A stretch of 64,000 bases of DNA from Podarcis raffonei (taxonomy: Eukaryota; Chordata; Lepidosauria; Squamata; Lacertidae). The stretch spans positions 32,116,501 through 32,180,500 of the forward strand of contig NC_070614.1 of NCBI RefSeq assembly GCF_027172205.1, given 5' to 3'. The notes under the pieces are model-generated. The model was not told where the DNA came from. It was given only the letters and a program-made list of their open reading frames with translations, and did no database searches. A program made the position numbers and the translations under genes. How positions within the stretch are numbered: the stretch's first letter is position 1; each line of letters opens with the position of its first letter. This document shows positions 9,799-19,300 of the stretch, piece by piece.

Positions 9799-12700
9799 TC
9801 AGAAAGTGTGGACAAGCTGCATGTTGGGTACCGTTTGCACAATCTGAATGGAGGGCAGGCCTTGCGAAGTTACTGGGCTCGGCAGAAGTTGCACCATTTG
9901 GGAGGCGCTGTTGCTGTCCCCAGTAGATTGGGTGCTGTCTGGGCTGCTCACCTGCAGTGTTGGCACACTCTCCAGCACTTGGAGGGTCTGTTCCCCCTGG
10001 GCACTACGGATGATCAGGAGGTTCTGCCCAGTCCCGGCACTACCCTCGGGCCCTTGCAGCTGGAGGCCAGGCAGCTCTTGCACTGTCTGGATGTTGTCCA
10101 CCTCCTGCACGCACAACCGGGTCTGCTCTCCTCCTGCACTTCTCAGCACCAACACATTCTGAACTCCCTCATCAGTCTGTAAAGTTTCAAAGTGCATGTC
10201 TTGCACCCCTTCCAGGCTCTCCACCTCCCCGCCTGGCCCCAGAAGCTCCTCCCCTGGAGAGTTCTGCACCACAATTAGGTCCTGGCTTTCCTCCTTCACA
10301 CCAGGTCCTGGTTGGAGGTCCACCTCAGAGAGCTCATGGGAGCTGGACAGAGAAGTCCCCACCTCATTCATCTCCTGTGGTGGGCTCAAAGTCTGAAGCT
10401 GAACACTGGTCATCTCCTCTGAAGGTTGAAGCTGTTCCCCTTCTTGAGAAGAAACCAGCTCCTGGATCTGAATGGTGCCATCCAGCTGCTGGGAAGGCGA
10501 GAGACCCTGGATTTCGACACTGGTCAAAGGCTGATTGGAGGGGGAGAGGCTGTGGATCTGCAGAGGGCTGGTTTGCTGCAGGGATGGCAAGGTCTGGATC
10601 TGAATGGGGCCCACTTGCTGGGAAGGCTGGAGAGTTTGGAGCTGTAGGGTTCCTACCTGCTCAGAGGATGGCACAGCTTGGAATTGTACAGTGTTCATCT
10701 TCTGGGAAGGTGGAAGAGTTTGAAACTGCACTGTGCCAGTCTGTGGACAACTAGACAGGCTCTGGATCTGCACGGTGCCTCCTGATTGGGAGGTGGGCAA
10801 ACTTTGGATCTGGACTGTATTCTGGGGAAGGGGCAGGCTTTGAATCTGCACAATGCCAGTCTGTGGAGGATGTGGGAAGGCCTGGATCTGGATTGTGCCA
10901 GGTTGCTGTGAAGCAGGTACGGTCTGAATTTGCAAAGTGCCACCTGGCTGGGCAGTGGGAAAGCTCTGGAGGGGCTGGGGCAAGGTTTGAATCTGAATAG
11001 TGCCTGTTGGTGGAGCAGCTGGCACAGTTTGGATCTGCACCGTGCCCAGTTGCTGTTCTGGCAAGCTCTGGAGAACAATAACATTCTGTCCACTAGTCTG
11101 TAGCCCTGGCGTCCTCTGGATTTGCACATTTGAGAGGGGCTGCACGCTGGTCCTGGTGGCACTGGGCATCAAAATGATATTCTGGTTGCCAGACACCGAT
11201 GGTGGTGGGGGAGCCAACAGCGCAGGTTTCTTGGCCTTACCTTGACGGACCAAGGCAGATTTGCCTGGGGTGGTAGGAGCAGCTGGCAACAGGGTAATGC
11301 TGGTGGGAGCAGTGGATGTAGTGGGCACCTGGGGACTAGGCAGCAGGAAAAGTTTGGGGGGTAAATTTTGGGGTGGGGGTGGCTGCGGCGGCTGCTGTAT
11401 GCTGGGGATAAGTTGCAAGCCCTGTGATGTTTGCACAAGCAGGAAAGTCTGAGTGTTTGACGAGACAGGAGGGGCTGGGCTGCCACTTAACTCCACATTC
11501 AGAGTGGCCTGCAAGTTAGGCATGATTTGCACCTCTTGAGTGGTGGCAGGTGAGGTGGTGGCTGGGCGGCTGGGCGCCTCAGCACTGTTGTGGGTGCGGA
11601 AGTGGCGCTGCAAGTAAGAGGCCATGACAAAGGCCTTGGAGCAAACCGGGCACTGGAAAGGGCGCTCCCTCGAATGGGTACGTCTGTGCAGCGCCAGGTT
11701 GGAGGAGTGGGTGAAGGCCTTGCCACAGTCCCGGCAACAATAGGGCCTCTCGCCAGTGTGTACCCGCTGATGTTGCCGGAGGTTGGATGTTTGCGTGAAG
11801 GACTTTCCACAGGTCTGGCAGGCAAAGGGCCGCTCACCGGTGTGCAACTGCTGGTGCCGCCGGAGGCACGAGGTGTTCTTGAAGGCTTTGCCGCAATCTT
11901 GGCAAGCATAGGGGCGTTCGCCGGTGTGCTGCCGCAAATGGTACTGATAATGGGAAGCCCATTTGAATGCCATCCCGCAGGTGGAGCAAGTGAAGGCACG
12001 CAAGCCCGTGTGCACCCGCTGGTGGATACGCAGCAGCGAGGAGCGCTTGAAGGCTTTGCCACACTCGCCGCAAGCATAGGGGCGCTCGCCCGTGTGGTCA
12101 CGGAGGTGGTAACGCAGCCCAGAGGAGCCCTTGAATGACTTCCCGCACTCTCCACACACATAGGGGCGCTCAGGGGGTGGGGGTGGCGTCACTGTGGCCG
12201 CAGGCACTGGCTCTGCCTGTGCTGGGCATGTCACCTCTGCCTCCTCCAACCGTTGTTCAGCCGGGGGATGCGAACGCTGATGGCCCAACAGGCTGGCCAG
12301 TGCCGGGAAGGAGCGTTCACACACCATGCAGGTGTAGGTGCGATCGGATGAGTGCTGGCTCTGTTGGTGCCGTGCTAAACCCGCGGCACTCTTGAAAGTC
12401 TTACTGCACACAGAGCAAGCTAGGGAGGGTGTGGGGGATGCTACAGCCGCCACCTCCTCCTGCACTGGTAGTGGCGGGGGTGGTGGTGGCAGAGGCAGTG
12501 GCTCTGCTGGGGCCAAGTGTGCTTCCTGGTGGCTCAGCAGCTGCTCCTGCAAGGGGAAGGTGAGATGGCAGACACTACACCGAAACAGCATCTCCACAGT
12601 GGTGGTTGGCTCCTCCAAGAAGAGCTGTGCTGGAGGCGCAATGTCCCCATGAGACTCCAAGTGCCGCTGCAGATAGGTGTCCGATGCAAAGGCCTTGCCA

Positions 12701-13404
12701 CAGATAACACAGGTGTGGGCGGGGCGGGCAGCGTGTGCCGATCGGCAGTGCAGCGCCAGGTTGGAAGAGTGGGTGAAGGCCTTACCACAGTCTTGGCATC
12801 GGTAGGGCCTCTCGCCAGTATGCACCCGCTGATGCTGCCGCAGGTTGGTGGACTGTGTGAAGGCCTTGCTGCAGATGAGGCAGACATAGGGGCGCTCACC
12901 TGTATGTGTATGGCGGTGGCGCCGCAGGCTGGAAGAGTTCTTGAAGGCCTTGTCACACGCCGGGCAAGGGTAGGGGCGTTCGCCAGTGTGCTGGCGCAAA
13001 TGGTACTGGTAATGTGAGGACCACTTAAAGGCCAGGCCACACTGAGCGCACTTGAAGGCACGCAGGCCAGTATGCACACTCTGGTGGATCTGAAGCAAGG
13101 ACGACCGTTTGAATGCCTTGCCGCACTTGTCACACTTGTAAGGTCGCTCCCCCGTATGTCCGCGCTGGTGGTACAGTAAGGCTGAGGACCCCTTGAAGGC
13201 CTTGGGGCACTCTGAGCACTTGTAAGGGCGTTCGCCTGTGTGAGTCCTCTGGTGGTGGATGAGCCGTGATGACCATTTGAATACCTTGCCACATTCCAGG
13301 CACTCATACTGGTGGTCGCCACTGCTGCCACTGGGGCCTCCACCTGCTGGGGCCACCGCTGGCACTGCCGCTGCCTGCATTTCTAGCTGCTGAGCTCCCA
13401 CCAT
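9799..13404 (-). CDS. ZNF628: ZNF628, C2H2 zinc-finger transcription factor
   Basis: A single coding exon encodes 1201 aa (human about 1059). The start is the ATG of MVGAQQ at 13404 (human starts MVGS); the frame continues upstream to an acceptor TTTTTCTAGCAG at 13420, so the 5' UTR is spliced. I count 18 C2H2 fingers: 1-8 at about residues 33-255, three more diverged ones (9-11), and 12-18 at about 400-600. Fingers 2-8 and 12-18 are duplicated modules in the same order (KGSS, KRSSLL, KW.SHYQYH, KN.S.LRRH, TQ..NLRQH, THSSNLALH, ..YLQRH). The C-terminal half is Gln/Pro-rich, with about 16 V/I-Q-I/F/L-Q units, then QTDEGVQNVLVL, EQTRLCVQEV and the terminal QGLPSIQIVQTVP..QLVHTF, all matching human ZNF628. 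It is a nuclear DNA-binding protein; the mouse orthologue (Zec) is linked to spermatogenesis. The promoter is the CpG island at 15.3-15.9 kb. Confidence 0.96.
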   Translation of the reverse strand: MVGAQQLEMQAAAVPAVAPAGGGPSGSSGDHQYECLECGKVFKWSSRLIHHQRTHTGERPYKCSECPKAFKGSSALLYHQRGHTGERPYKCDKCGKAFKRSSLLQIHQSVHTGLRAFKCAQCGLAFKWSSHYQYHLRQHTGERPYPCPACDKAFKNSSSLRRHRHTHTGERPYVCLICSKAFTQSTNLRQHQRVHTGERPYRCQDCGKAFTHSSNLALHCRSAHAARPAHTCVICGKAFASDTYLQRHLESHGDIAPPAQLFLEEPTTTVEMLFRCSVCHLTFPLQEQLLSHQEAHLAPAEPLPLPPPPPPLPVQEEVAAVASPTPSLACSVCSKTFKSAAGLARHQQSQHSSDRTYTCMVCERSFPALASLLGHQRSHPPAEQRLEEAEVTCPAQAEPVPAATVTPPPPPERPYVCGECGKSFKGSSGLRYHLRDHTGERPYACGECGKAFKRSSLLRIHQRVHTGLRAFTCSTCGMAFKWASHYQYHLRQHTGERPYACQDCGKAFKNTSCLRRHQQLHTGERPFACQTCGKSFTQTSNLRQHQRVHTGERPYCCRDCGKAFTHSSNLALHRRTHSRERPFQCPVCSKAFVMASYLQRHFRTHNSAEAPSRPATTSPATTQEVQIMPNLQATLNVELSGSPAPPVSSNTQTFLLVQTSQGLQLIPSIQQPPQPPPPQNLPPKLFLLPSPQVPTTSTAPTSITLLPAAPTTPGKSALVRQGKAKKPALLAPPPPSVSGNQNIILMPSATRTSVQPLSNVQIQRTPGLQTSGQNVIVLQSLPEQQLGTVQIQTVPAAPPTGTIQIQTLPQPLQSFPTAQPGGTLQIQTVPASQQPGTIQIQAFPHPPQTGIVQIQSLPLPQNTVQIQSLPTSQSGGTVQIQSLSSCPQTGTVQFQTLPPSQKMNTVQFQAVPSSEQVGTLQLQTLQPSQQVGPIQIQTLPSLQQTSPLQIHSLSPSNQPLTSVEIQGLSPSQQLDGTIQIQELVSSQEGEQLQPSEEMTSVQLQTLSPPQEMNEVGTSLSSSHELSEVDLQPGPGVKEESQDLIVVQNSPGEELLGPGGEVESLEGVQDMHFETLQTDEGVQNVLVLRSAGGEQTRLCVQEVDNIQTVQELPGLQLQGPEGSAGTGQNLLIIRSAQGEQTLQVLESVPTLQVSSPDSTQSTGDSNSASQMVQLLPSPVTSQGLPSIQIVQTVPNMQLVHTF

Positions 13405-13494
13405 TGCACCAGAGTTCACCTGCTAGAAAAACACATGCAGAGAAAGAGAGAACACCATTATTGTAACTGTGACAGACCTAGCCTCATTTATAGA

Positions 13495-13655
13495 GGCTCT
13501 CCTATACTAAATCATACTATTGGTCCATCTAGCTTGATACTGTCCACACAGTGTTTCCATCACTAAACAGAAGATGCTTAAAGACTGAAGCTGAGAGAGT
13601 CAGCATGTAAAGCATGTGCTCTACCACTGAGCTGTGGCACCTCTCCATTTGTGCT
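13495..13655 (-). repeat. Squam1-like SINE, minus orientation
   Basis: Reading the minus strand, the tRNA-like head (GCTCAGTGGTAGAGCACATG) is followed by the conserved SINE body and ends near ACCAATAGTATGATTTAGTA. It is the same family as 8498-8822 and lies in the 5' intron of ZNF628. Confidence 0.65.
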
Positions 13656-15289
13656 TGAGGCAGTAAAATCTGCATAGGAACTTTACCGCTTCACTTTCAA
13701 ATGGGAAACTAGCTGAGCAAACTAGCACTTACCTTACAAACTCCAGGAATTACTGGGGTGTTTCTTACACATAGGCCCTTAGTTGGAAATGAGAGAGTAA
13801 AAATCACCTCAAATGGACCTGCCACCTTTAAAAAGCAGTGGTCATTGAGTGATGCTCACAGGTACAGGAAGTCATTTTGGTTTATGATTGAAAGTGAATG
13901 TTTGAACAGCCCTGACTAAAAGAATGCAGCATTTGAGGAGAGTAATTTTATTATTAATAATATTATTATTAATAATATTATTAAAATTTGCTAAGTACTG
14001 TACCAGTATTTAAAAAATGGCAGTCCTTTGTCCTACCCTCACAATCTAGTAGACATGATACAAGAGGGAAAAGGAATGGAGAGGGAAGAAAATGCAACTC
14101 ACGATGGAACAGCTGCTCCTTCTCAGGATGATCTTTACCATGACATTATGTTCTTCCTAGGAGGCTGACTTCCCCCCTCCCCCCTGCCCAAAACACACAC
14201 ATGGGTTAGGTCCCTACTTGGTGTTGAACTCATAAAAGTCCATTACATAGCAACCTCTGGAGCCAAGGAAGGTGAGTCAGTGGCCCTCCTAGAAGCCCAA
14301 GTCAGCATAGCCAATGGTCATGTATAACTGGGGTTGCAGTTCAACATCTGGAGAGTTACAGGTTCCCAATCCCTAGACCGCAGCCTGGAAAACAGGCACC
14401 TTCCCATCATCATTCCCCCCCCTACTCCCCAGGGATCTTCCTTCTGCTAGCAGGAAGAGTCAGCAGTTGCGGACTGTCCAGATGCCCAGGAGATGCCTCA
14501 CTTGCCTGGGTCCAAAACATCTAGTGCTACCTGGCCCTGACTGCTTCAGTGTACACATTGTGTGTATGGGGGGCGGGCAGTATTTTCCTTGACGGTCACC
14601 ATGGAAACTTTGAACAGCAGCAGTTGGACCAGCCACAACAGTGGCATTTAAATCTGGTTAGTGGTCATTTCCCACCATCAACCCTTGTCATTAATTTCTG
14701 TCAATTACCCAGGAGCCCTGCTGAGAAGACAAAGGTGAGACACAAATAATTTTAAACAAGCATGGATGCCTGAAGTCATGCTTGGACTAGGATCAGGAGA
14801 GCAAATGAGCTGTGAAAAGTTGAAGTAGCCTGTATGCCATGAAAATCTCTTAGCTTCAGTTCCTGATCTATACATGGAAATAACAGTGGCCAAGGTTATT
14901 ATGCATGCCCAAGGGCCACACTGGCAATAACCCACACTCCAAGGACTGCATAGCAAAAAAGTTTTAATTTTGAACCTTTCAAATTAAACGCTGACTACAG
15001 TACATAGAAAACAGAGCGCACGCAATTTAGAACACAATTCAGTGTTGTTGTTTTTCCAGAGGATTTAAGGCTGTCTTGTTTCACGCAATTCTCCACGACT
15101 TGCATTGGGGACAATTTCCCCAAGCAGCCGCTAAAGTGTTTGAATTCCGCTCGTGTTCTTGTGTCGAAAGTTTAAGGATAGGGGACCAAAATATCCGAGC
15201 CCAGCCTTTGGAGAGATTAACCCTGCATCACTTCCCCGACCTGCGCCAAAGAGTCAGATGGCTCTCCTGACCATGAGCAGAGTGCTTTA
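13656..15289. other. ZNF628 5' intron, nothing recognised
   Basis: No exon or complete element was seen. A symmetric AT-rich run (TTATTAATAATATTATTATT) occupies about 13948-13985, and a degraded palindromic-MITE piece may lie near 14300-14370. Confidence 0.4.
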
Positions 15290-15945
15290 AGGGCTCCGCT
15301 TTATTGCCAACGTTACGTAGGCTGGGGGAGGGGATTCCTTTGGGCCAAACCCCCGCGCCTGTAATTAAAAAGCGTGCCTCCTCCACCCTCTCGCCACTCA
15401 GAACAAGGCACTGTTCTGTCGGCAGACAAAAAAACAGAGGAAACCTCTCCGTGGCACACTCCCCTTTAAATGCGGACCTGCCCCTTTAAGGAACCGAGCT
15501 TTGCCGCCCCTCCCCCTTCGTTGCCGTTCGGCCTCGCGACATCTTTTCTCCCTTTCTTTCTCTGCCTCTTGTTTTTTTTCCTCACCTGGCCGGTCTTTTT
15601 TTTTTTTCCTCCCTGCGCACTTCGTCTCAATAGGAGCTGGATAAGAGGGGTGCAGCGGGGCTGGGGGGGGAGGGGCTGTCGCTCCACCCTCCCAACGGCC
15701 GGCGCTGCGAGACACCCAACCTTTAACTCGCTCACACTAACCGCCCGCGAGGGCAGCCAGCCTCACCCCTTTGCGCCGATACCATTGGCCACGCAAAGCA
15801 TCTCGGGAGTTGTAGGCTCTTGTGGAGGACGCTGCCGGGCGCCATGTTGTTCCCGCACCACGTGTTTTGGGAAGCGCTTGGGGAAGGGAAAGCTCTGTGT
15901 GTCGCTGGAAAGGTGGTAGTGGCGTTTATCATGAGCGCGTTGGAG
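15290..15945. promoter_or_regulatory. CpG island promoter of ZNF628, possibly bidirectional
   Basis: This is a CpG-dense block. A strong minus-strand donor GGCCAG|GTGAGG (exon end 15586) can splice to the ZNF628 coding exon. An inverted CCAAT box (15784-15788), a ZNF143/Staf-type motif GCATCTCGGGAGTTGTAG (15798-15815), a YY1-like GCGCCATGTTG (15839-15849) and an E-box CACGTG (15859-15864) cluster within about 85 bp. Motif clusters of this kind are typical of housekeeping and often bidirectional promoters (established knowledge). Whether a plus-strand transcript exists is unknown. Confidence 0.7.
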
Positions 15946-16094
15946 GCCTTACAATAAACTTCGTGACCTCGCTGTTGTGAGCCCGATAACACAATTTTTA
16001 ATATTAATTAATTAATTAATTATAGTGAGAATAGGAAGCTCAGGTAATCTAAGTTGTTGACCAGCTCTTGCTTCCATGTGGCCTTAGTGAATAC

Positions 16095-16120
16095 TGACAT
16101 CACGGTTAATAATGACATCA
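16095..16120. promoter_or_regulatory. Paired TGACATCA (CRE/ATF-like) sites
   Basis: Two exact TGACATCA octamers (16095-16102 and 16113-16120), in the same orientation and 18 bp apart start to start, lie about 150 bp beyond the CpG island. The octamer is a one-base variant of the CRE. Function is inferred only. Confidence 0.35.
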
Positions 16121-16199
16121 TCCTACCTTCGCTGGTATTAAATGAAATAATTGAAAATTAATAATATTTGTTTATCAACTTGCTTCTACCCAGAGTATC

Positions 16200-16250
16200 G
16201 GGGGCGGGTAGCAATTGAGAAGTAAGTCCTATTGAATTGAATGGGGCTTG
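16200..16250. repeat. Dispersed repeat fragment (AAGTAAGTCC..ATTGAATT family)
   Basis: The motif AAGTAAGTCCTATTGAATTG followed by ATGGGGCTTGCT matches other copies at 52684-52760, 54125-54160 and 55410-55492, marking a dispersed short repeat family of unknown class. Confidence 0.5.
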
Positions 16251-16399
16251 CTAACAGTCTGGGGAATTTGTGGGGGGAGGGTATAGAAAGGGGAATTTTA
16301 TCAGGTGATGCCTTTTCACTGACAGCTGAGGAATGGGAGAAACAGCAACGTGAAGAATTTTCTCTTTGAACTCTCAAAAAGGAATTTGAACCCTCTTTA

Positions 16400-19300
16400 T
16401 TGTAATATCTATCTATCTATCTATATATGGCACACATATTTACAGCCTGCTCTTCAGCCCCAAAGAGTTCCCAGAAATACGGTGCCAAATAAGAACAGAG
16501 TGTATCAAGTTCAAGTCCAGATCTGTTAAAAAAATGAAATTGCCTTGGTGAAGTTGTGTAGAACAAGTGTCATACCACTGTCATGCTGTTTCCATTCTCA
16601 TCCTTTCTCCCCTTGTTAAAAGACAGGTATGTTATCTCTTATTTAAGAAAATCAATAGCGCAGCTATCCTTTATCCACCTGGGGGCAGCATTAAGTTGTA
16701 TGTATTAAGTCTGCCACAACTAAAGGAGATCCTGCTCACTCCCTCTCTGGTTGAAAGGATGATTAGGAAAAGTGCAATTGCAGATTATTGGCTGCATAGA
16801 GAGAGCTGTACCTCGTAGGAAATAGTCTGTTCATTTGGGAAGAAAGGACTAGTACAGTTATTTGTAATAACGGCCTGCATGGATCTCTGTAGGCTACTTT
16901 ACATAAAATGAGCATCCTTTCTGTTCTTCTTGTCAAAAGGCACCAGTGCAGTTCATGAGCTTAGCTTGTTTCTTCCTAGAACTACTTTATTCAAAAAATG
17001 TTTTGCTTGACCTGTTCCTTGGCTTGTTCCATGGTTCATTTATTACGTGCATAAGTTAGCCTACATTTGCTTTCATGTCTCAAAAAGGCATTGATAACAG
17101 CTCTTGGTAGTTTGCAAATATAATTTTTTATTCCCTCCATCAGAATCCACAAAGTGTCTTGATAACCGTGTAAAGCACTGGTTTAAAATACAATATTTCT
17201 TTTATTTACATATGTTACATGCTTTTTCAAAACCATGTCAAAAGCTCCCATGTCAGGGAGTTACAAATGAAAATATAATAATGACAAGTAAACCTCATCA
17301 TTAAAATCACATGCAAATGAAAAATGCTTTAAAAATCCCAAAGATAATACAGCAGCATTAAAAGAAAACCATAACAGCCAGTTAATATAATCAAGTCACA
17401 ATATAATAACTGATTTTAAAAACCACCCCAAATTTTCTAATCAAAGGTAGGCTGGGAATAAAGTTTTCTAAGACCCATATTAAAGAAAATGGGGAGGGGT
17501 TCCATAGACAATAGAAACTGCAATATCAGAAAGAAAAAGAAAAAAAACCCAGCAACCTGTAGCACCTACGTTAGTCATCTCTCTTTCTCCACACAGCATA
17601 TTCACCCTCTGTCAGTATAGTTATACCAGCAACAGTAGCAGCTAGGATTGTGTTGTTTCAAGTTTTTTGCCCTGTAAATGCCCTTCTACAACTTAGCTTG
17701 CTTCCTGCTGTGATATGGAATGCATAAATTGGCCCTCTTGATGTGGATGGGCAGAGATTGCTGTCTTACTGTAGGGGAAATGAGGTTCAATGGCCCCTGG
17801 TCTCTTCTTATGCTTTGACTTTATATTCATTCACACCAACAGACTCCCACTTCTAACTGGAGGAGGGAACCCTAACAAAGCGATCATAATGTCCTTTTGC
17901 CGCAGGCCAGGGCGAAGAGGACCTGGGTGACCTGCTGAGATGTCCCAGCAGCTGAATGGCATTTTGGGGGCCAGCTTGAACTGCTAGCCCGCTGGAGTAG
18001 GTCCAGCATACGAATCGAGGTGCGAGAGCAGATTCCAAGCACTGTTGGTGAAAGATTACACAAACACTTTCGCTGTTACACAACAGTCCTTTGGCTGCTC
18101 TCCTGAACTGCCAGCTGGGAAGTCACAACATCAATCGTTGACAGCCTAGGCGAGTCAGGCGTCCCTTTCTCTCTCCTAATAGAAAAAGAAAAACAAGCTG
18201 TGCATTTTCTGATTAGATAGCTGTCCTTTTGTTCATGCAACCTGGGTAGCTCAGATGTACAGTGTTTACAAGGAACAAACTTTTCTTGCTCTTTCTGTGC
18301 ATGTTTAAGTACTAAGTAGACATTCTAAACTCTTGTGTCAAGATGAGGGAGTGGTAAATATCCCAGATTATTATATTCAGAATAAAAGAGTGTGATCATT
18401 ATTACTCTTGGCAAAGAGAAAGACCATTCACAGACCCTGTAGTAGTGGTAGCAGTGATAAGGAGTGGTTGTCTCTACATTTAGCAAAAAAATTATGTGGG
18501 TTTGCACCTTGCTATATTTAATAATTCTTAATGCTCATACTATTATGCCTTATGGCTGAATTTTACAGCTCAGTTCTATGCAAGTTTGGCATGACTATGA
18601 CCCCAATCTGCATAGGATTGGGTTGTATGTTTTTGTTCTCCCGCTCTAAAAGTCCTAATCTAAGCATATATTACATAACAAGCTGTCAAATGATCTGCTA
18701 GTAGCATTTGGGTTGAAGTGATACGTAGCTCCAGTTTAGTGAGGCAGTAACTACAAAATATAGAGCTGCTATGTACCAAAACCTGTAATTCTTAATTTCT
18801 TTGCAGTGAACCAGAGGTTTTGCAAGAAGCTTGGGATCTACAAGGCTTATTTGAATTACTCGACAAAAGACCCTGAGTAGCCTTTAACAGTGTATGCCAA
18901 TCTAACAAACTCAGCAGCTAGGCAGTTTACCTGAATATCCACCAACAAATTTCAGAGAATTTGAAAACTCTGCAATGCCCTGTGCAGTGTCAAAGCTAGA
19001 GGACCTGTCCTAAAATTGGGTAACATCTCATCAAAGTGGGCTAGATGGAAGGTATGAAGCTTATATAAGTTCTGGCATGGGAGAAGGGGTGGTGAAGGGC
19101 AGAAAGACATTGAACAAGGTTTGACAAATCTAGGTTTCTGCATATGATTTACTGCATGGTGTTCTAGTACTGCCAACTCCTGTCGCAGCTGCTCTGGACA
19201 AGACCAGGGATGTAAATCAGAGAGATAGGAAGAAGTGCCTGGACTGGTGACAGAAGCAGAATTAGAAGTGCTTTGTGGGCACTGGGTATAGTGGGTCAAT

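Noticed and set aside
11499-13343. Several frames of 180-270 codons on both strands
   Set aside because: They are alternative-frame shadows of the ZNF628 finger array, kept open by its repeated codon structure.
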